The notes: generated from the letters alone by a model not told the origin. A stretch of DNA of 64,000 nt from Citrobacter youngae (GCF_003818115.1 NZ_RPOI01000008.1:248001-312000); one strand, 5' to 3'. Shown: positions 10,878 to 20,537, numbered from the stretch's first letter. Numbers and translations are program-made.

Positions 10878-10904
10878 GCGTTCAGCATTTTTTGTGCTGA
10901 GCGC
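10878..10904 (+). terminator. Hairpin after tehAB
   Basis: Ten-pair stem GCGTTCAGCA / TGCTGAGCGC with one wobble and a T-rich loop, 13 bases beyond the tehB stop. What follows on the plus strand is A-rich rather than T-rich, so termination strength is uncertain. Confidence 0.45.
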
Positions 10905-11006
10905 AAAAATAAAATTGTGTGGCGCTTACCATTTTTCGCACATCCAAAATGATTTCCTTTTGCTATTATTTCAGATGCATATCTGCAAATACTAAGGGAT
11001 CGTTCC

Positions 11007-11678
11007 ATGCGTGCTCAAACTTTATTTAAAGTTGCAGTACTTACGGGTTTACTGGCGTTATCAGGCTGTGCGTCAAAAATCACGCAGCCAGATAAATATT
11101 CAGGTTTTTTAAAAGATTACTCTGGCCTGAAGGAAACGAAATCGGCAACAGGACAGCCTGTGCTGCGTTGGGTTGATCCCAACTTCAATGAGTCCAAATA
11201 TGACAGTATTGTGTATAACCCGATAACCTATTATCCGATTCCTAAACCAACGACTCAGGTTGGGCAACAGGTGTTGGATAAACTGTTGAGCTATACCAAT
11301 ACGCAAATGAAAACCGCCATTAGTAAACGTAAACCCCTGGTGACGACCCCCGGCCCGCGCAGCCTGATTTTCCGTGGTGCGATTACCGGTGTCGCAACCA
11401 GCAAGGAAGGGCTGCAGTTCTATGAAGTCGTTCCGGTTGCGTTACTCGTAGCGGGGACACAAATGGCGACAGGTCACCGCACCATGGATACTCACCTCTA
11501 TTTTGAAGGTGAATTGATCGATGCGGCAACCAATAAGCCGGTGATTAAAGTGGTACGTCAGGGTGAAGGCAAGGACCTGAACAACGAAAGTACGCCGATG
11601 GCGTTCGAAACGTTGAAGAAAGTTGTTGATGACATGGCGACAGACGCCTCCATGTTTGATGTCAACAAAAAACAGTAA
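11007..11678 (+). CDS. ydcL: YdcL, DUF3313 lipoprotein
   Basis: 223 residues (E. coli YdcL 222). A lipoprotein signal ends in LALSGC with Cys21 as the lipidated residue and Ala at +2, predicting outer-membrane sorting. The mature part is a DUF3313 domain (SKITQPDKYSGFLKDYSGL, ATGHRTMDTHLYFEGELID). Function unknown. AAGGGA precedes the start. A strong terminator follows directly. Confidence 0.93.
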   Translation: MRAQTLFKVAVLTGLLALSGCASKITQPDKYSGFLKDYSGLKETKSATGQPVLRWVDPNFNESKYDSIVYNPITYYPIPKPTTQVGQQVLDKLLSYTNTQMKTAISKRKPLVTTPGPRSLIFRGAITGVATSKEGLQFYEVVPVALLVAGTQMATGHRTMDTHLYFEGELIDAATNKPVIKVVRQGEGKDLNNESTPMAFETLKKVVDDMATDASMFDVNKKQ

Positions 11679-11683
11679 TGCTG

Positions 11684-11714
11684 AGCGCACCATCTTTTGA
11701 TGGTGCGCTTTTTT
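11684..11714 (+). terminator. Rho-independent terminator after ydcL
   Basis: Perfect eleven-pair stem AGCGCACCATC / GATGGTGCGCT with a TTTT loop, followed by a run of Ts. The tail touches the stop codon of the convergent exporter gene. Confidence 0.9.
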
Positions 11715-12621
11715 ATGCCGTCCGACGACGGTACAGCTGTTTCCCCACTAACGCCTCCGGGCGTGCAAACATCACCAGATTACCCAGCAAAATCAGCACT
11801 AATCCGGCAATAGCGTTAACCTGCCAGACGTATCCTTCATACAATGTTGACAGCGTCAGCGCGACCAACGGGAAAAGTAACGTACTGTAGGCGGCCTTAC
11901 TCGGACCGATGCGTCCTACCAGTGTGAAATAGGCGCCGAAAGCAATCACCGAGCCAAAAATAGCCAGATATAACAGCGCGCTAAGATAGCTGAACGTCCA
12001 CTGCGGCGTAAAGTTGTCCTCGCGCACCAGTGCAATGATGGCAATTAGCAAGGTACCGTACAGCATGGCCCAGCTGTTGGTAGTCATCACTTCAAGCCCT
12101 TTTTTCTGATGGCGCAGGCTGATCATATTGCCCAGGGAAAAACCAAACGTTCCCAGAGCGCTTAAACCAATACCCAACAGCAGCGTATGATTCAGGCCGC
12201 TATTGACCAAATCCTGCCAGAACAGGGTGATGATACCCGTCAACCCCAGCGCCGCGGCGAAATAAAAGCGTATCGGTGGTTTTTGACCAAAAAATACAAA
12301 ACTATTCACCGCATTGAACAGCACGGCCATCGAGAAAATTACCGACTCCAGACCGGTATTAATCCACGCTGCGGCCGTGTAAAAACACCAGAAATTGAAG
12401 CAAAAAACACACCCGCCCTGTAACAGACAAAACAGCTGGTCGCGTCCGGAGAGCTTACGCAATTTTCCGCTGAACAGCAGGAGAAGGATCATCACCGAAC
12501 TGGCGACCGCAAAGCGCCAAAAGATAGAGACCGGGGCAGCTACCGGACCTTGCTGCAGGTAGATGGCAATCCATGTCGTTCCCCATATCACGACCACCAG
12601 GCAGTACAACAATGCGTTCAT
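11713..12621 (-). CDS. EamA/DMT-family exporter
   Basis: Integral inner-membrane protein, 302 residues, with about ten hydrophobic helices in the two-EamA-repeat arrangement of drug/metabolite transporters (VVVIWGTTWIAIY opening repeat 1; LSALGTFGFSLGNMISL opening repeat 2; IGPSKAAYSTLLFPLVALTL late in repeat 2). Substrate unknown; the family exports amino acids and related metabolites. It is divergent from an AraC-type gene that may regulate it. The pair is not part of the K-12 gene order here. Confidence 0.85.
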   Translation of the reverse strand: MNALLYCLVVVIWGTTWIAIYLQQGPVAAPVSIFWRFAVASSVMILLLLFSGKLRKLSGRDQLFCLLQGGCVFCFNFWCFYTAAAWINTGLESVIFSMAVLFNAVNSFVFFGQKPPIRFYFAAALGLTGIITLFWQDLVNSGLNHTLLLGIGLSALGTFGFSLGNMISLRHQKKGLEVMTTNSWAMLYGTLLIAIIALVREDNFTPQWTFSYLSALLYLAIFGSVIAFGAYFTLVGRIGPSKAAYSTLLFPLVALTLSTLYEGYVWQVNAIAGLVLILLGNLVMFARPEALVGKQLYRRRTA

Positions 12622-12806
12622 ACATCTCTCTCATTTTTGTATTGAAGCGCACACAGTGTCATGGCTGGCCGGGGCTGGCTTTCATCTGATTGCGGCAGAC
12701 TTGCAAAATCTTGCGCTTTTTTTCTCGCGAAAGTGAAAAGGAGGCTGTTAACAACATGTAGCTGATATAGACTGAAAGCCTGCTAACTTATTTTGAATGT
12801 GATGGT

Positions 12807-13676
12807 ATGTCTCAGCCCTATGGCGCCTTTGAAAACTTACGCAAACATAATGCCGTGCTGCATGAGTCGGTTGCGTTACATTCGGGGATCCAACTGGCGG
12901 CGTGGTCGAACAAGCGCGACACCATCACTCAGTATTGCGATCACCACACGCTCAGTTTATATATCGCGGATGGCTACGAAAGCTATCACAAGACGGCAGG
13001 GGGCTGGAAAAACGGCGGCGGCCCGGATCGCTTCTGCCTGATGCCGAAAGAGAGCGAATCCAGTTGGGATATTCGTGACGATCTTTCCTTTGTACATCTT
13101 TATTGTACCGACGCGCATCTGCGGGAAGTGGGTGAGAAAGTTTGGGACAAAAACCCTTACAGCTTCACGCTGGACGAACATACGTTCGGCAGCGATCCGG
13201 GGATCACGGCGGTTTATCGCCAGTTTTTACTGGGTAATGACTGGCAGCAACCGGCTAATCATCTAACGCTCAGCGCGGCATCTTCGCTGTTGCTGACGCA
13301 TCTGATTCAACATTACAGCAACGTTCAATGGCGGCCGCCGGTGGTAACCGGTGGGCTTGCGCCAGCCACATTGCGCAATGTGCTGGCCTATATTGACGCG
13401 CATCTGGCCTACCCAATGACCCTCAGCGATTTGGCAGGCGAAGCGGCACTAAGCGATTTCCGCTTTGCCAGAATGTTTCGCCAGTCGATGAATATGGCCC
13501 CGCATCAGTATGTTATGCAGCGTCGTATGGCGCTGGCGCAGCAACTGGTCCGTTATTCTTCACGTAGCTTGTCGGATATCGCGATGGCTTGTGGATTCAG
13601 TTCAGCAAGCCATTTTAGCAATCGGTTTAAGCAGATGACGGGCAAGACGCCAACGCAATTACGTGCGTCGCGATAA
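12807..13676 (+). CDS. AraC-family transcriptional regulator
   Basis: 289 residues. The C-terminal third carries two helix-turn-helix motifs of the AraC/XylS type (MTLSDLAGEAALSDFRFARM and SLSDIAMACGFSSASHFSNR, ending TGKTPTQLR). The N-terminal part is a sensor domain with a His-rich stretch (QYCDHHTLSLYIADGY) but no recognised ligand. It is divergent from the EamA exporter across about 185 bp, the classic arrangement for a local regulator. Its last 18 bases overlap the end of convergent ydcO. Confidence 0.88.
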   Translation: MSQPYGAFENLRKHNAVLHESVALHSGIQLAAWSNKRDTITQYCDHHTLSLYIADGYESYHKTAGGWKNGGGPDRFCLMPKESESSWDIRDDLSFVHLYCTDAHLREVGEKVWDKNPYSFTLDEHTFGSDPGITAVYRQFLLGNDWQQPANHLTLSAASSLLLTHLIQHYSNVQWRPPVVTGGLAPATLRNVLAYIDAHLAYPMTLSDLAGEAALSDFRFARMFRQSMNMAPHQYVMQRRMALAQQLVRYSSRSLSDIAMACGFSSASHFSNRFKQMTGKTPTQLRASR

Positions 13677-14825
13677 TCTCAGCGTGGCATAACATATCCC
13701 TCCGGCGATTAATCCCCAGAACGCAGAGCCAATCCCCATTAAGGTCAAACCACTGGCAGTAACCAGAAAGGTGACGATTGCAGCATCTCGCTCCGCTTCA
13801 TGAAGCAATGCCTGATACAGACTACCGCTAATCGTACCGAGTAAAGCAAGGCCAGCCAGCATCTGGATCCAGCTTACGGGCAGGGCCGCCATCAGTCCTG
13901 TGACCGAACCACCAAATACACCAGCCAGAAGATAGAAAACGCCTGCCGATGCGGCGGCGAGCCAACGTCGTTTGGCATCAGGATGTGCTTCGGGACTTTG
14001 GCAAATTGCCGCGGTTATGGCGGCAATACAAATAGAGTAAACGCCAAAAGGTGAAAACAGCAGCGCTAACAGACCAGTGAAGACAATCAGCGGTGAAACG
14101 GGCAAGGAATAACCTGACGCTTTCATGGTGGCAATGCCAGGAGCATTTTGTGATGCCATGGTAACCAGGAAGAACGGCAATGCGATGCTTATACTGTGTG
14201 CAAGAGAAAAGTGGGGGGTGATGAATTCAGGCATCACCGGAGATAAATTAATGTTGTAAGTGACAATGTCACCTTTTAGCAGTGCGATGGCGGTACCCAC
14301 CAGCATGGCAGCAATGACGGCGTACCTGGGCGCGACAACTTTTAACACCAGCCACGCCAGCAGCATGCTGCCGCACAGCAGAAGCTCATTATTAAGACTA
14401 TTAAATGCCTGCAAACCAAAACGCAGCAGGATCCCAGCCAGCATTGCCGACGCCAGTGAGTGTGGGATTATCTGCATCAGACGTGCAAACAACCCCGTCA
14501 CACCACACAGGACTATCAGCGCGTTAGCAACAATAAAAACGCCGATAGCATCCTGAATGGTCACGCCTTGCAGACCCGTAACCAGCAGTGCAGCACCGGG
14601 CGTAGACCAGGCGGTCAGGATGGGAGCACGATACCACACTGACAATGCCAGCGTACTCACGCCCATTGCGATTCCCAGTGCGGTCATCCAGCCCGCAATC
14701 TGCCCGGTCGTTGCGCCTGCGGCTACCGCCGCTTGCCAGATGATGGCTGCAGAACTGGCATAGCCGACCAGCACGGCAACAAAACCCGATAAAACGGTGG
14801 GCAAAGGGATTAATAATGTGCGCAT
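13659..14825 (-). CDS. ydcO: YdcO, BenE-family benzoate/proton symporter-like protein
   Basis: Inner-membrane protein of 388 residues (E. coli YdcO 391) with about twelve hydrophobic helices. Family segments include GYASSAAIIWQAAVAAGA, ILTAWSTPGAALLVTG and VTMASQNAPGIATMKASGY. The BenE family is annotated as benzoate:H+ symport; the substrate of YdcO itself is not established. The start is the ATG at 14825 (MRTLLIPLPTVLSGF), matching E. coli; the frame extends 35 residues upstream but without family similarity. It is divergent from ydcN. Confidence 0.93.
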   Translation of the reverse strand: MRTLLIPLPTVLSGFVAVLVGYASSAAIIWQAAVAAGATTGQIAGWMTALGIAMGVSTLALSVWYRAPILTAWSTPGAALLVTGLQGVTIQDAIGVFIVANALIVLCGVTGLFARLMQIIPHSLASAMLAGILLRFGLQAFNSLNNELLLCGSMLLAWLVLKVVAPRYAVIAAMLVGTAIALLKGDIVTYNINLSPVMPEFITPHFSLAHSISIALPFFLVTMASQNAPGIATMKASGYSLPVSPLIVFTGLLALLFSPFGVYSICIAAITAAICQSPEAHPDAKRRWLAAASAGVFYLLAGVFGGSVTGLMAALPVSWIQMLAGLALLGTISGSLYQALLHEAERDAAIVTFLVTASGLTLMGIGSAFWGLIAGGICYATLRLSRRT

Positions 14826-14929
14826 AGCGACTCCGCGTGCGTTATAACGGTCATTCACTGTAGCACTGTGCGTTATAGCGTACAAGTGATAAGCTGATGG
14901 ACAGAAACAGGAGATAGAGGAAGGCGACA

Positions 14930-15466
14930 ATGGACAATTTAACCCACTATCTGGCTACCACGCTCCGGACATTACGTCACCAGCGGGAATGGAGTCTGTC
15001 GCGTCTGGCAGAAGAAACGGGTGTCTCCAAAGCCATGTTGGGGCAGATAGAACGCAATGAATCCAGCCCAACAGTGGCGACGCTATGGAAAATTGCCACC
15101 GGACTGAACGTGCCGTTTTCGACGTTTATTTCACCACCAGAGTCAGAAGGCACAGCGACTTTTGATCCCCAACAGCAGGCAATGGTAGTGACACCGCTGT
15201 TTCCATGGGACCCACAACTCTGTTTTGACCATTTTTCAATATTGCTGGCACCGGGGGCGTTGAGTGAATCTACACCGCATGAAACCGGTGTGATTGAGCA
15301 CGTAGTGGTGATTAGTGGCCTGCTGGATATGTGCATTGACGGACAGTGGCGAACCATTAAATCGGGTGAGGGTGTCCGTTTTGCGGGTGATACTGCACAT
15401 AGTTACCATAACAGCAGCGAACAGACGGTTCACTTTCATTCTCTGATCCATTACCCACGCGGTTAA
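14930..15466 (+). CDS. sutR: SutR (YdcN), XRE/cupin transcriptional regulator
   Basis: 178 residues. The N-terminal XRE helix-turn-helix (LSRLAEETGVSKAMLGQIER) at about 20-60 is joined to a C-terminal cupin sensor domain with HETGVIEHVVVISG and AGDTAHSYHN. In E. coli, YdcN/SutR controls sulfur-utilisation genes. It is divergent from ydcO, which shares the intergenic promoter region. Confidence 0.93.
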   Translation: MDNLTHYLATTLRTLRHQREWSLSRLAEETGVSKAMLGQIERNESSPTVATLWKIATGLNVPFSTFISPPESEGTATFDPQQQAMVVTPLFPWDPQLCFDHFSILLAPGALSESTPHETGVIEHVVVISGLLDMCIDGQWRTIKSGEGVRFAGDTAHSYHNSSEQTVHFHSLIHYPRG

Positions 15467-15545
15467 TCGGGAAAACTATTCCGAAATGTCGCGCTTCTGA
15501 CTACAATAGCCGCCATTTTTACCGCTTGTGGATGGTAACAACTGT

Positions 15546-17507
15546 ATGCGCCAGCAACCTCATCACCTTGAATTGTTAAGTCCGGCCCGGGATACCGCCA
15601 TTGCGCGTGAAGCCATTTTGCACGGTGCTGACGCCGTTTACATTGGCGGACCGGGTTTTGGCGCGCGTCATAACGCCAGTAACAGCCTGAAAGACATCGC
15701 TGAACTGGTGCCATTCGCTCATCGATATGGGGCGAAAATCTTTGTGACGTTGAACACGATTTTGCATGATGATGAGCTGGAACCTGCTCAGCGGTTAATT
15801 ACCGATTTGTATCAGACTGGCGTTGATGCGCTGATTGTGCAGGATATGGGGATTCTGGAACTGGATATCCCACCGATTGAACTACATGCCAGCACCCAGT
15901 GTGATATTCGCAGCGTCGAGAAGGCGAAGTTTCTTTCTGATGTCGGATTCACGCAGATTGTACTGGCGCGCGAACTGAGTCTTGAGCAGATTCACGCGAT
16001 TCATCAGGTGACGGACGCGACGATCGAGTTTTTCATCCACGGTGCGTTATGCGTTGCTTATTCAGGCCAGTGCTATATCTCTCATGCGCAAACCGGGCGC
16101 AGTGCTAACCGCGGCGACTGTTCACAAGCCTGCCGACTACCGTATACCCTGAAAGACGATCAGGGCCGGGTGGTGTCGTATGAAAAACACCTGCTGTCGA
16201 TGAAAGATAACGATCAGACCGCCAACCTCGGTGCGTTGATTGATGCCGGAGTACGTTCCTTCAAAATTGAAGGGCGCTACAAAGACATGAGCTATGTGAA
16301 AAACATCACTGCACATTACCGGCAGATGCTGGATGCCATCATCGAAGAACGCGGCGATCTGGCTCGTTCATCTGCAGGTCGCACTGAGCATTTCTTCACG
16401 CCATCTACGGAGAAAACCTTCCACCGCGGTAGCACTGACTATTTTGTAAATGCCCGTAAAGGCGACATTGGTGCATTCGACTCACCTAAATTCATTGGCT
16501 TGCCAGTGGGTGAAGTCCTGAAGGTGGCGAAGGATTATCTTGATGTCGACGTGACGGAACCGCTGGCAAACGGGGATGGCCTGAACGTGTTAATCAAGCG
16601 TGAGGTCGTGGGATTTCGCGCTAATACCGTTGAAAAAACCGGGCACAATCGTTATCGGGTGTGGCCGAATGAAATGCCTGCCGATCTGCACAAAGTTCGT
16701 GCTAACCATCCGCTGAATCGCAACCTTGATCATAACTGGCAACAGGCGCTGACCAAAACCTCCAGCGAACGCCGTGTCGCGGTTGATATTGAATTGGGCG
16801 GCTGGCAGGAACAGTTGATCCTGACGCTGACCAGTGAAGACGGTGTGAGTATCACCCATACGCTGGATGGTCAGTTTGAGGAAGCGAACAATGCGGAAAA
16901 AGCGTTGAGTAACCTACAGGACGGACTGGCAAAACTTGGGCAGACGATGTACTACGCCCGTAATATTCAGGTGAATCTGCCGGGCGCGCTGTTTGTACCG
17001 AATGGTCAACTGAATCAGTTGCGCCGTGAAGCCATCGACATGCTGGATGCCGCGCGTCTGGAAAACTACCGGCGTGGCAGTCGTAAACCTGTTGCCCAGC
17101 CGGCACCGGTCTATCCGCAAACGCATCTGAGTTTTCTGGCTAACGTCTATAACCATAAAGCGCGTGAGTTTTACCACCGTTATGGCGTCCAGTTGATTGA
17201 TGCAGCTTATGAAGCGCATGAAGAAAAGGGCGATGTTCCGGTGATGATTACCAAGCACTGCCTGCGTTTTGCATTCAATCTGTGTCCGAAACAGGCGAAA
17301 GGGAATATCAAGAGCTGGAAAGCCACGCCGATGCAATTGGTAAATGGCGATGAAGTGCTGACGCTGAAATTTGATTGCCGACCGTGCGAAATGCACGTGA
17401 TCGGCAAGATGAAACATCACATCCTGAAGATGCCATTGCCGGGCAGCGTAGTGGCTTCCGTCAGCCCCGAAGACCTGATGAAGACGCTGCCGAAGCGTAA
17501 AGGCTGA
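15546..17507 (+). CDS. rlhA: RlhA, 23S rRNA C2501 hydroxylase (U32 family)
   Basis: Makes 5-hydroxycytidine at position 2501 of 23S rRNA, using prephenate and iron. 653 residues, exactly the E. coli YdcP/RlhA length when started at the ATG at 15546 (MRQQPHHLELLSPARD). The U32 signature region includes the conserved cysteines in IHGALCVAYSGQCYIS and GDCSQACRLPY; later segments FNLCPKQ and FDCRPCEMHVIG close the protein. It is a single gene ahead of convergent yncJ, which begins 3 bases after its stop. Confidence 0.95.
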   Translation: MRQQPHHLELLSPARDTAIAREAILHGADAVYIGGPGFGARHNASNSLKDIAELVPFAHRYGAKIFVTLNTILHDDELEPAQRLITDLYQTGVDALIVQDMGILELDIPPIELHASTQCDIRSVEKAKFLSDVGFTQIVLARELSLEQIHAIHQVTDATIEFFIHGALCVAYSGQCYISHAQTGRSANRGDCSQACRLPYTLKDDQGRVVSYEKHLLSMKDNDQTANLGALIDAGVRSFKIEGRYKDMSYVKNITAHYRQMLDAIIEERGDLARSSAGRTEHFFTPSTEKTFHRGSTDYFVNARKGDIGAFDSPKFIGLPVGEVLKVAKDYLDVDVTEPLANGDGLNVLIKREVVGFRANTVEKTGHNRYRVWPNEMPADLHKVRANHPLNRNLDHNWQQALTKTSSERRVAVDIELGGWQEQLILTLTSEDGVSITHTLDGQFEEANNAEKALSNLQDGLAKLGQTMYYARNIQVNLPGALFVPNGQLNQLRREAIDMLDAARLENYRRGSRKPVAQPAPVYPQTHLSFLANVYNHKAREFYHRYGVQLIDAAYEAHEEKGDVPVMITKHCLRFAFNLCPKQAKGNIKSWKATPMQLVNGDEVLTLKFDCRPCEMHVIGKMKHHILKMPLPGSVVASVSPEDLMKTLPKRKG

Positions 17508-17510
17508 CGG

Positions 17511-17744
17511 TTAACTCATATGGATATCGGGTTTGCGTGATTTCTGCCAGTGGTGGTGCTCGCGAAGATCGGCGGCGGATTCTTCCGCCGTTACTCGCAG
17601 CTCATCGCTGTCGGCCGTGTGTCGTAATAGGTGATCGGCATCCTGCACCTGAAGATATTCATGTCCCTGATTAGTAGCGAAAAGCTGACCCGAAAAAAGC
17701 GCGCTGGCCAGCAATAACACCGTTAACCCTTTCTTAAACATCAT
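17511..17744 (-). CDS. yncJ: YncJ, small exported protein
   Basis: 77 residues (E. coli YncJ 76). An N-terminal signal peptide (MMFKKGLTVLLLASALFSGQ, cleavage after LFA) is followed by a charged mature part with ADHLLRHTADSDELRVTAEE and WQKSRKPD. In E. coli it is induced by envelope stress; molecular function is unknown. GAGGG precedes the start; the second of two tandem ATGs could be used. Confidence 0.9.
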   Translation of the reverse strand: MMFKKGLTVLLLASALFSGQLFATNQGHEYLQVQDADHLLRHTADSDELRVTAEESAADLREHHHWQKSRKPDIHMS

Positions 17745-17887
17745 GCACCCTCTGGTACGTTAGCTGCGGAATTGGCGATAATTTCGTCAGGTGACTATTC
17801 AATATTTTAATCGGGTTAATGGCAATCTCTGTTTTGCCAATTCGATGTTTTTTACATTTTTGTTTAGTCAACGTTAGGATTTGTTAA

Positions 17888-17914
17888 AACCGGGAAGCGC
17901 AGCGCGACCCGGTT
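17888..17914 (-). terminator. Terminator of the CIO oxidase operon
   Basis: Stem AACCGGG / CCCGGTT around a 13-base loop, 16 bases beyond the last gene of the operon. On the minus strand the stem runs into TTTTAACAA. Confidence 0.6.
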
Positions 17915-17930
17915 GTTACCGGGGGGAAAA

Positions 17931-18056
17931 TCAGGACTTAAATCCCGCCGCCGTCATCAGTAAGCGAAAGAACATACCGACGGCGGCCAGAGCCAATACG
18001 CTTCCCCCCCACAGGATCACCAACCACATCAGACGTTTCCAGATTGATTGTTCCAT
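17931..18056 (-). CDS. DUF2474-type small membrane subunit of CIO oxidase
   Basis: 41-codon gene. It starts at the ATG that overlaps the stop of the CydB-like gene by one base (TGATG) and ends at a TGA at 17931. The product starts MEQSIWKRLMWLVILWGG, continues as one transmembrane helix and ends MTAAGFKS. This is the pattern of the DUF2474 / CydX-CioX-like single-helix proteins encoded after cyanide-insensitive bd oxidases. Its likely job is to stabilise the oxidase complex. The coupling and position make it a real gene despite its size. Confidence 0.85.
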   Translation of the reverse strand: MEQSIWKRLMWLVILWGGSVLALAAVGMFFRLLMTAAGFKS

Positions 18057-19066
18057 CAATGATACCCCTCACCATGTTGAACTTTGCCGCGGAAAACGTA
18101 GTAACTCCAGAAGGTGTACACCAGGATTATCGGGATAATCAGCAGTGCGCCCACCAACATAAAGCCCTGACTTTGCGCCGGAGCCGCCGCCTGCCAAAGG
18201 GTAATAGACGGTGGAATGATGTGTGGCCAGATACTGATCCCCAACCCGCTGAAACCGAGAAAAATTAAACCCAGCGTCAATATAAATGGCGGGGCATGGC
18301 TATGCTGCTGGCCCAGAGAACGCCACAGCCACAGGCTCATTAGCGCAACCAGCAGCGGCACCGGCATCAGGAACCACAGATTTGGCAGGCTAAACCAACG
18401 ATCGGCAATGGCACTGTGCGCCAGCGGCGTCCACAGGCTGATAATGGCAATGACAGCCAACATCGCCAGCAGCAGTTTTTTTGCCACACTGCGCATTTTA
18501 TCCTGTAGCGGGTTTTCGCTTTTCATCACCAGCCATGTTGCCCCCAGCAGGGCGTAGGCCACCACCAGTCCCAGCCCGCAAAACAACGTGAAAGGCGTTA
18601 ACCAGTCAAACGGACTGCCGCTGTAGCTGCGGCCAGTGACGGAAAATCCGTTGAGTACCGCGCCCACGACCACTCCCTGGGTAAACGTGGCAAGAATTGA
18701 ACCGCCCAGAAAGGCTTTATCCCAGAATGGTCGATGCGCCGGCGTGGCCTTGAAGCGAAACTCAAAGGCAACGCCGCGAAAAATCAGGCCAATCAGCATC
18801 AGGGTGAGTGGGATCGTCAGTGCATCGACAATGACTGCATAGGCCAGAGGAAATGCGCCAAACAATCCTGCACCGCCCAGCACCAGCCAGGTTTCATTCC
18901 CATCCCATACCGGTGCGACGCTGTTGACCATCACGTCGCGGTCATCAGCGTCCTGAATAGCGGGAAATAAAATACCGATCCCGAGATCAAAGCCGTCCAT
19001 CACGATATACATCAGCGTGGCGAACACGATAATAACGAACCAGATAACTGATAAATCAATACCCAT
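18056..19066 (-). CDS. cioB: Cytochrome bd-type (CIO) ubiquinol oxidase subunit II
   Basis: CydB/CioB family inner-membrane protein, 336 residues, about eight to nine hydrophobic helices. The N-terminal helix carries the conserved acidic residue in MYIVMDGFDLGIGILFP. NSVAPVWDGNETWLVLGG is the family signature loop. With subunit I it forms a quinol oxidase reducing oxygen to water. Start and stop both overlap the neighbouring genes by one base, so the three genes are one translationally coupled operon. Confidence 0.93.
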   Translation of the reverse strand: MGIDLSVIWFVIIVFATLMYIVMDGFDLGIGILFPAIQDADDRDVMVNSVAPVWDGNETWLVLGGAGLFGAFPLAYAVIVDALTIPLTLMLIGLIFRGVAFEFRFKATPAHRPFWDKAFLGGSILATFTQGVVVGAVLNGFSVTGRSYSGSPFDWLTPFTLFCGLGLVVAYALLGATWLVMKSENPLQDKMRSVAKKLLLAMLAVIAIISLWTPLAHSAIADRWFSLPNLWFLMPVPLLVALMSLWLWRSLGQQHSHAPPFILTLGLIFLGFSGLGISIWPHIIPPSITLWQAAAPAQSQGFMLVGALLIIPIILVYTFWSYYVFRGKVQHGEGYH

Positions 19067-20469
19067 TAGCGATGTGCCTCAGCTTGAGAATCGAGGACGG
19101 CAGCGGAAAGCGGCCGTGCGGGTGTGCCAGCTGGCGGGAGGGTCGGATCATCTTCCTGTGGTCCTTTACGGATCAGGCGAATCATGTAGCTATAACCCAC
19201 ACCGAAGACCGAGCTGTAAACCACAAAGAAAGCCAGCAGGCTGATGCTCATATGCAAATCACCATGTGCGGAAACCGCATCCGCTGTGCGTTGCAAACCG
19301 TAAACCACCCACGGCTGACGGCCAACTTCAGTGGTCACCCAGCCAGCGAGGATGGCAATCAGACCGGAAGGGCCCATCCACAAGGCAAAGCGCAAGAAAG
19401 CGCGCGAGGTGTATAAACGCTGCTTATAACGTAGCCACAGGGCAAACGCACCCAACAGGATCATCAGCATGCCTAGCCCCGCCATAATGCGAAACGACCA
19501 GAACACCATGGTGGAGTTGGGCCTGTCTTCTTTAGGAAACTCTTTCAGGGCCGGGACCTGTTTATCCAGACTATGGGTCAGGATCAGACTGCCCAGCGCC
19601 GGAATTTCCAGCCCATAGCGAGTGCGCTCCTGCTCCATATCCGGCCAGCCGAACAGTAGCAACGGAGTCGGTTCGCCGGGCGGATTTTCCCAGTGTCCTT
19701 CAATCGCGGCAATTTTTGCCGGCTGGTGCTTCAGCGTATTCAACCCGTGCATATCGCCAATCAATGCCTGCAGCGGGGCGACGATCAGCGTCATCCACAG
19801 CGCCATCGAAAACATGGCGCGAATAGCCGGAGTGTTATTCCCACGTAATAAATGCCATGCCCCTGATGCTGCGACAAACAGCGCACTGCTCAGGAAAGCG
19901 GCAACGGACATATGCAACAAACGATATGGGAATGAAGGGTTGAAAATAACGGCGAACCAGTCGACGGGAACGACCTGTCCATTGACGATTTCATAGCCCT
20001 GTGGAGTCTGCATCCAGCTGTTGGAGGCCAGTATCCAGAAGGTAGAAATAATTGTCCCCAGCGCAACCATGCAAGTTGCAAAGAAGTGCAGGCCTGCCCC
20101 CACACGGTTCCAGCCAAACAGCATTACGCCGAGGAAGCCTGCTTCGAGGAAGAAGGCGGTTAACACTTCATAGGTCAGCAGCGGCCCGGTGATGCTCCCG
20201 GCAAACTCAGAAAAACCGCTCCAGTTAGTGCCGAACTGATAAGCCATCACCAGCCCGGACACTACGCCCATACCAAAGTTTACGGCGAAGATTTTCGACC
20301 AGAAATGATACAGCGAACGCCAGGTCGGATTTTTGGTTTTCAACCAGAGACCTTCCAGTACCGCCAGATAGCTGGCAAGACCGATAGTAATGGCCGGAAA
20401 AATGATGTGAAAGGACACCGTAAACGCGAACTGGATCCTCGCCAGGTGAAACGCGTCAAGACCGAACAT
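19066..20469 (-). CDS. cioA: Cytochrome bd-type (CIO) ubiquinol oxidase subunit I
   Basis: CydA/CioA family, 467 residues. Conserved features are His21 (haem ligand, FTVSFHIIFPAITIG), the second His in RLLHMSVAAFL, and GWVTTEVGRQPWVVYG. It is shorter than E. coli CydA (522) because the quinol loop between TPLLLFGWPDMEQER and RPNSTMVFW lacks the long insertion: the short-Q-loop, CIO-like class, often less cyanide sensitive. The start is the ATG at 20469 (MFGLDAFHLARIQ) with GGAG seven bases upstream, not the TTG six codons earlier. First gene of the operon, facing away from ydcR. Confidence 0.93.
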   Translation of the reverse strand: MFGLDAFHLARIQFAFTVSFHIIFPAITIGLASYLAVLEGLWLKTKNPTWRSLYHFWSKIFAVNFGMGVVSGLVMAYQFGTNWSGFSEFAGSITGPLLTYEVLTAFFLEAGFLGVMLFGWNRVGAGLHFFATCMVALGTIISTFWILASNSWMQTPQGYEIVNGQVVPVDWFAVIFNPSFPYRLLHMSVAAFLSSALFVAASGAWHLLRGNNTPAIRAMFSMALWMTLIVAPLQALIGDMHGLNTLKHQPAKIAAIEGHWENPPGEPTPLLLFGWPDMEQERTRYGLEIPALGSLILTHSLDKQVPALKEFPKEDRPNSTMVFWSFRIMAGLGMLMILLGAFALWLRYKQRLYTSRAFLRFALWMGPSGLIAILAGWVTTEVGRQPWVVYGLQRTADAVSAHGDLHMSISLLAFFVVYSSVFGVGYSYMIRLIRKGPQEDDPTLPPAGTPARPLSAAVLDSQAEAHR

Positions 20470-20537
20470 GCTTAACTCCGCAGGCAAAATTGATTTGGCG
20501 CAATTCTAAGCCCCTGGCGAAATGTGGGGCAGAAACA

